Of a DNA stretch of 52,577 nucleotides, positions 47,109 to 52,577 are shown in pieces (position 1 is the stretch's first letter; each line of letters begins with the position of its first letter). Under the pieces are notes generated by a model that ran no database searches, was not told the DNA's origin, and saw only the letters and a program-made list of their open reading frames with translations. Both the position numbers and the translations under genes were made by a program. This DNA comes from Intoshia linei (Eukaryota > Orthonectida > Rhopaluridae): the NCBI GenBank assembly GCA_001642005.1, contig LWCA01000115.1, positions 1 to 52,577 of the forward strand, in the 5' to 3' direction.

Positions 47109-48580
47109 ATGATATTTGTTTATTATATATTGTACTAGACTGGCAATTACATTATTTTATTAGTATTATGTTAATAAAAATTTGACAATCGTCTCAAGTT
47201 TAACCCAATTTTATTCAAAATTTTTCATTACTTCTTTAAATATAAAACTTTGAATATTCCAATATTTAGAAAGGAGTAAAAACTAATAAGGAAATCACTT
47301 GTAATTCATATAAGGGTTAATTGTAGCACCTTTATAATCTTCAAATTTTACTTTTAACTAAAGTAACGAATCGAACTTATTATTAAATTGATAAACCTTA
47401 ATTTTATTCGTTATTTTCAATTCTATTCATATCAGTTTGAAACTTCAATATTATAATATTAAAAAAATACGAAATGAAAATATGAGGCCTCAATCGAGCT
47501 ATCCACGTTTGTACGTATTACAAAACAATAGATCTAATCATATGTACATTATAATATTTAGAAAGTCAATTATTGAAAAATATTAAAATGCTGTAAAATT
47601 AAAATCACAAAATTTCAAAAAAATAAATATATATTCGTGTTATATAAAAAATTAATTTCCAATTGGTTATTATTGATCAATTCTTATATTATTAGTTTCA
47701 AAAAATGCACAATCTTACATTGTAGCGAAGCATAAATGCTGATAATAATTATTTAGATTCTGTTAAGAAACTTCTATTTAACCGATTTCACAAAAATTAA
47801 AAATTAATTGTTATGACGATTATTCATAACTGAAATTTACTATATGAAATATGATAATAATGTTGAATTATTTAAATTTTGAAGTGCTCAGCTCCAACGT
47901 TTTTTTAATTTTTTTTTAATATTTTTTTTAATTATGTACTACTCAACCGGCTCTTTAACATGTGTGGGTGTACTTTTGCATTTTCGAAAAAAATTGCAAA
48001 AACTTACACCCCTAATATATACATCATACATAATATACCTCAAACATTATGCTTGTATTCACAGTGTTACAACACCAATACGAATAAAAAGTGTATGGTG
48101 TGATGTTCCCGCTAAAGCAAAATGCTTATCAATGGTACGAAAAAGGAGAAGAGGTCGTCCACGTATTGCTAGATCTGCATTGGCTTGGGATTAAATAATA
48201 TTTTTTTATAATAAAATTTAATTGGTTATAATTTATAATGTACGAAATTTCAAATTGATACGGAGACTTGGTCATCTTCATCATTCATTCATCATCAACT
48301 TCACCATTTCGTTAGTTCTTATTCTTATTATATATTGATATAAACATTGTTGAACTAACTGGCATTTTGACTTATTTTATTTACGGTGATAATTCATAAT
48401 TAATTATAATTACTGTTATTGTTAATTTAAAATAAATTCTGTGAAAATTTTTCAAAAGTACTGTTAATTTTTTAAATATACTGTGAATTGAATTAATGTT
48501 ACGGTTAAATGAAGTTGGTTTACTGTTCATTTAAATTTATCTGATTTTTTTACAATTACGGCATTACAAGAAGAACTCTA
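47109..48580. other. Intergenic, no gene supported
   Basis: It contains a worn repeat A-like string near 47,500 ('cgtttgtacgtattacaaaa') and a plus-strand 86-aa frame (47,934-48,194) ending in a basic RKRRRGRPRIARSAL stretch. That frame has no domain or splice partner and is not called. Confidence 0.4.
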
Positions 48581-48584
48581 TTAC

Positions 48585-48935
48585 AGTTTTTCGAGTGATG
48601 TTTCATCGGAAATTTAATTTTCAGAATTTGAGTCCTTAAAGGTCAAAACCTTCATTTTTTTTTTTAAAAATCAAAAGATTCCTAAAATTATAAAAAATAC
48701 ATAATCTAATAAAGCTTTAAAAATCATCAACATAATGATAAATTTCAATTTCAAAATCTGATATCTTTGTTTTGAGACAAGTTTGGAAATCACTCCTAAT
48801 AATAGTGAATAGTAGCATTTTTAAGTGAGATTTTCTTTTTATACTGAATTTATTTTTTTGGTCGAATTTAAAAGTCCGCCATCTGCAGAGCTAGGTGCTG
48901 TTTGTGCCAAGTACATAACAGTCCACCTATTAATC
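48585..48935. repeat. Shortened repeat A copy 3' of the mTERF-like gene
   Basis: Internal string 'tattacagtttttcgagtga' and terminal arm 'gcagagctaggtgctgtttg' / 'ccaagtacataacagtccac' identify it. Most of the internal part is deleted. It ends 75 bp before the mTERF-like stop codon. Confidence 0.75.
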
Positions 48936-49009
48936 ATACAAAACAATACCAGATGCAATGAAAATGTGATAAAATAAAATTTTAATAAAATATACACAAA
49001 TCGATAACA

Positions 49010-50559
49010 TTATTTAGCATTTTCGATGAAATATTGCATTAAATTGAGACTGATACTTTTTTTTGAATAAAAAATAGTACGATTAAAGTGTAGCAGTTGA
49101 CCATAAGAATCTACAACTGAATTTGGTGAACAAAGCAAAATTAAAGGAACTGTAGCAATATGTTTCTTTTTAAATCCAATTTCAGTCAAAAATTTAAAAT
49201 TTTTAATAACATCATCAGTATTTTTCAAAGGAACAACATGTTTATAAGTATACATTCTTTCAATAATATTTTTTTCCTCCTCTGTACACAATTTAAACAA
49301 TTCATTCATGTAATTACGAAATTGATGCACTTTCATAAAATCACGTTCAGTTTCATTTGACGTTACATTCACAATTTTATCAAAATGAGCAAAACTAATC
49401 TTTTGTCTATATGGAATAATTTTTTCCAACGGATCAATTTTATAAAACAATGAAAAATTTTTAAATTTTTCCATTGTAGTAAATTGTTGTAAAATTATTA
49501 AAACTTTTTTAGAATAATCCTGATAAAAATTAGTTTCAAAAACGGATCTATCTTTATCAAAATCGTATTCGGAAATGAATGAGTCATTGGGATCATCGGA
49601 ATATTTTTCAGTGTTTTCATTTTCAAAATTTTTGTTGATGTATTTAATGTAAGCGTCCATAATTTTTGAAAAACAAACTGACGAGTATTTACTAATAATA
49701 CGACTACTGTCTAGTTCAAATCCCAACTTAATGAATGCTTTTAACATTGATATTCTTCCAAAATTGTTATATCTTAAGAAACTTACTACTACGTCAGAAT
49801 ATATTTTTGAACCAATCAATCTTTTTTTATAAAAATTGTCTAACTCATCCATGCATGAAATTATGACAGGGTTGGATAAGTATTTTTCAATTTTTTCTAA
49901 AGGTTGTGTAGCGAAAGCAACGCACACGTAATTTGGTCGTTTGGATTTTACGTACTCTAACCTTTTTTTCAGTTCAATTTCGTTTATCAAGAGTAACCTT
50001 TTCCATGTAGAAAGTTCATATTCAGTTAATGGTGCATATTGACGTAGTAAAATTACTACGCGGTAAAAATTTAGAAATGTTTTATAAAATGTTCCATAAT
50101 TGAAATTTTTTCTTGAAACGAATGATTCAAAAATTGAAAAATTCTTTTTTCGAAATAAAATGTAGGCTGATTTTATTTCAGTGTCAATGAAAAGTTCATT
50201 ATTCATTTGTAGTGGAGCCGAATTAAAACATCGTGGTACTATTTTTTTTACATTTTGACCCACTACTTTTTCTCTTAGGAGAAAAGATATTTGATTTATT
50301 GACATGTTTGCATTGTACATTTTATCGTAATTTTTTCGTGACAGTGATAAAATTCTTATTAATCCATTTATTAAATTTCCATCCAATGAAAATGTATTTC
50401 TAAATATTTAATTATTTGTATTTTCTTCTTATTTTTCAAAATTGTACAATTTGAGTAATAATCAATATGCTCGATCAACGCGGTTAATATTTTAGATTCA
50501 TTGATAACTGACACTATAGAATAACTCATTCGATTAATACGATATTTTGAAAAATTCAT
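49010..50559 (-). CDS. Probable mTERF-family mitochondrial transcription/translation factor
   Basis: A large exon (49010-50399) carries 458 codons from its first start-like codon. A short upstream exon (50513-50559) starting with ATG joins it in phase across a 113-nt intron, giving 478 aa with a basic N terminus. The protein is all-helical, Lys- and Phe-rich, and made of repeated units such as LKAFIKLGFELDSSRIISKYSS and NFKFLTEIGFKKKHIATVP, the leucine/glycine/proline spacing seen in mTERF repeats. mTERF proteins bind mitochondrial nucleic acids. Resemblance is at pattern level, nearest to the insect mTTF/MTERF5 type. The alternative is an unrelated alpha-solenoid protein. Confidence 0.5.
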
Positions 50560-51451
50560 TAATCGCGTTAAATGAGGCTAGTCTGTATTATCAAAATAAT
50601 TACAGTTCATGTCGCCATTTTAATAATCTACGATAGTCAGATTTAGTATTTAAATCTATTATATATGGATATATTTTGAATAGTACATTTTTTTTTACAA
50701 TAAACATAGTTTAATTTGGTTGATAATATATTCAATTTGGGAATACCTATCAATTAATCAAGTGCGATTAGGATTGTGTATAGAATTGGTGTATTTTTAA
50801 TAATTGAAACTTGATCAAAATTCCTATTCGAACAAGCACCCATTTTTATAATCGTATAAAAGTATTATTTCAAAATTGAAAATAAACTTTATTTTAGTTT
50901 TTATTTTGCGTTTCTTATTTTTTCTATGTATTAACTGCAAAAAGCTATATTATCTATGAATTTTTATAAAATATGACTTAATTTTTTCATTTAAGAAATA
51001 ATAGGTAATTTTGTATTTTCACGGCGTTATTTTTACAAATACACAAAAATACAAATGTAAATCCAATTTGAAAAAAATTTATTTTGACAAAATTTTCGAA
51101 TGTTGAAGTTTCCATAGTTCTCCCCACCTTATAATTTTTTTCTAAAATTCGAAAATTTAATGTATAGTTTCGGTTATAACGATGATAGAACTACATCGGT
51201 TCGGATAATTGTAACTTCTCAGTTACATGGAACCTACATTAAAAATAAAGTATAAACCCTCAGAGGTTATAACTGAAAAATAATTTTATTTACACGACAA
51301 TTTTCTTAAATATAGAACGACAAAAATATCCACGTCGAATTAAGTTGTTAATAGTAAATAAAGTTTTGAATTGTAAACAATTTATTTTCAATATTTAATT
51401 ATTTTGAATTTTTTTTAAAACTTTGTTTATCCAATAAATTGAAATTTTACA
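50560..51451. promoter_or_regulatory. Divergent upstream region of the mTERF-like gene and ARL1
   Basis: This is 892 bp between two divergent start codons, AT-rich, with no open frame or recognised repeat. It must contain both promoters, but no defined element can be called. Confidence 0.4.
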
Positions 51452-51900
51452 ATGGGAGCAGTGTGGAGTTATGTATTGAGTTTTTTGGGTAAAAAAGAAC
51501 GAAGAATTTTAATTTTAGGATTGGATAACGCTGGGAAAACCACAATTTTGTATCGATTACAAGTTGGTGAAGTCGTTACAACTATCCCAAGTAATTAATT
51601 ATTAATTCCAAGTTATTTTATATAAAAAATAAAATATTCAACTCAATTAATTATACTTTTAACTAGCAATCGGGTTTAATGTTGAATCTGTAAAGTACAA
51701 CAAACTGACGTTTCAATTATGGGATTTGGGTGGTCAAAGTAGTATAAGGTAAAACATTCATGTCGGATTATAATTTTGTTTAATATAGACCATATTGGCG
51801 CTGTTATTATGCCAATACTGATGTTATTATTTATGTTGTTGATAGTATGGATAGGGATAGAATGGTATTGTCTTCTAAAGAACTACAATTAATGTTGAAG
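51452..51900 (+). CDS. ARL1: ARL1, Golgi ARF-like GTPase (5' part, continues past the window)
   Basis: ARL1 recruits GRIP-domain golgins to the trans-Golgi. Three exons are present: 51452-51590, 51667-51748 and 51789-51900, giving the first 111 residues, about 60% of the usual 180. Gly2 is available for myristoylation. The P-loop GLDNAGKT lies at 23-30, [16 protein letters not shown] holds the switch I threonine (47), WDLGGQ is at 65-70, and [10 protein letters not shown] and VVDSMDRDR follow. The GEVVTTIP and [10 protein letters not shown] blocks favour ARL1 over ARF. The P-loop carries Asn as in ARFs rather than the Gly usual in ARL1. After LMLK a GT donor opens an intron that runs to the window edge; the NKxD exon lies outside. 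Confidence 0.92.
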
Positions 51901-52577
51901 GTTACTATTTTTATTTGGTAGATATAAATTTTATGTTATATGAAGTTAGCCCTATCCTTTAACACATGATTCACGATAAATGACATATATCTGATCTCTT
52001 AGAGTCTAAGAGACTTAGACCTTCTATTCTCCAAACTCTTCCTCACATCTTTCTTTATCAAGTTTAATGTGCGGTGCGTTGATCAGATTTAATCCAGAAG
52101 GGTTGTCATCAATTTGAGTAGATCAGAACGTATGTATTGTTTTGTTCTACACGAACCTGCAGTGAGGCTTAATGTTTTACAAAATTTGCTTTCTGTACTT
52201 TCATATACAGATTTCTAGAATGTTTCAAACTTTAACAAATAGGATCAGGAAACTGTTGAACTAGAAATCTACATAATGCGGTACCGCCTGGTCCAGGATC
52301 AAAAACGAGGAAGAAGTTCATCATTTGCAATACAATATCTTCTGATAGGAGTATATCTATTACAGTGTTTCCCAACCTTTTAAGTGTCATGCCCCACTTT
52401 TATCCTTACGAAATTTCTACGCCCCACCATAATTTGTAACAAATATTTCCATAGTAGTGTCCTAACAGATTTTTTTATGCACATATGATTTGTTTCATAC
52501 AAAATGAATTAATGTGATTTTTCAGTTTGGTGTTTTTTGCAAAGATTTTCTATTTGAAGCACCATTTTTGTAATCTT
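51901..52577. other. ARL1 intron 3, open at the window end
   Basis: No further ARL1 exon was seen. From 52,363 a hAT-type end begins, starting CAGTGTTTCCCA, and runs off the window, so the intron is probably enlarged by a transposon. Confidence 0.55.

Noticed and set aside
47934-48194. 86-aa frame with basic RGRP-containing end, AT-hook-like
   Set aside because: Only one short basic match, no splice partner, and a repeat-rich setting; probably debris or chance.
1-52577. CRISPR arrays, tRNA or rRNA genes, bacterial operons
   Set aside because: No regularly spaced repeats, no cloverleaf-like B-box context, and the genes are spliced eukaryotic genes.

Overview
The window is animal nuclear DNA. 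It is very AT-rich, and its genes are split by GT-AG introns, many only 35-50 nt long. Metazoan-type proteins (a Cys-loop receptor subunit, STAM, a LIV-1 ZIP transporter, a BTB-containing SLX4) exclude a prokaryote. The lineage cannot be fixed from sequence alone. A small, fast-evolving animal genome with tiny introns would fit, for example an orthonectid, another reduced parasite or a mite; that is inference. All exon chains below were assembled by hand from splice motifs and continuous reading phase, with no transcript support.

Layout. The last exon of a ferredoxin-NADP+ reductase gene (FDXR, +) lies at 2.1 kb. A ZIP metal transporter (+, 3.7-8.2 kb) converges on a 25-exon RRP12 homologue (-, 8.7-15.4 kb). 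RRP12 is divergent from STAM (+, 15.6-19.5 kb) across a 208-bp shared promoter region. STAM stops 13 bp from the stop codon of a convergent small acidic protein (-, 19.5-20.1 kb). Then come SLX4 (-, 20.7-24.7 kb), a 96-112 aa membrane protein only 74 bp upstream of SLX4, a COQ8-type kinase (-, 26.4-31.3 kb), and an nAChR-type receptor subunit (-, 33.6-42.3 kb). After a repeat-rich stretch with a dead transposase (42.3-49.0 kb) follow a likely mTERF protein (-, 49.0-50.6 kb) and the first three exons of ARL1 (+, 51.5 kb to beyond the window).

The genes are unrelated housekeeping genes, not a pathway cluster. FDXR, COQ8 and mTERF act in mitochondria, RRP12 in ribosome assembly, STAM and ARL1 in membrane traffic, SLX4 in DNA repair.

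Mobile DNA explains most of the non-coding space. One dispersed family with long inverted ends (called repeat A here) recurs about eight times, mostly inside introns. Several hAT-type elements with CAG...CTG ends are present, one with a perfect 8-bp target duplication and two nested inside repeat A copies. There are also a Tc1 transposase remnant and a decayed transposase gene. Introns are either tiny or swollen to kilobases by these insertions. No CRISPR array, tRNA, rRNA or clearly new multi-gene system was seen.
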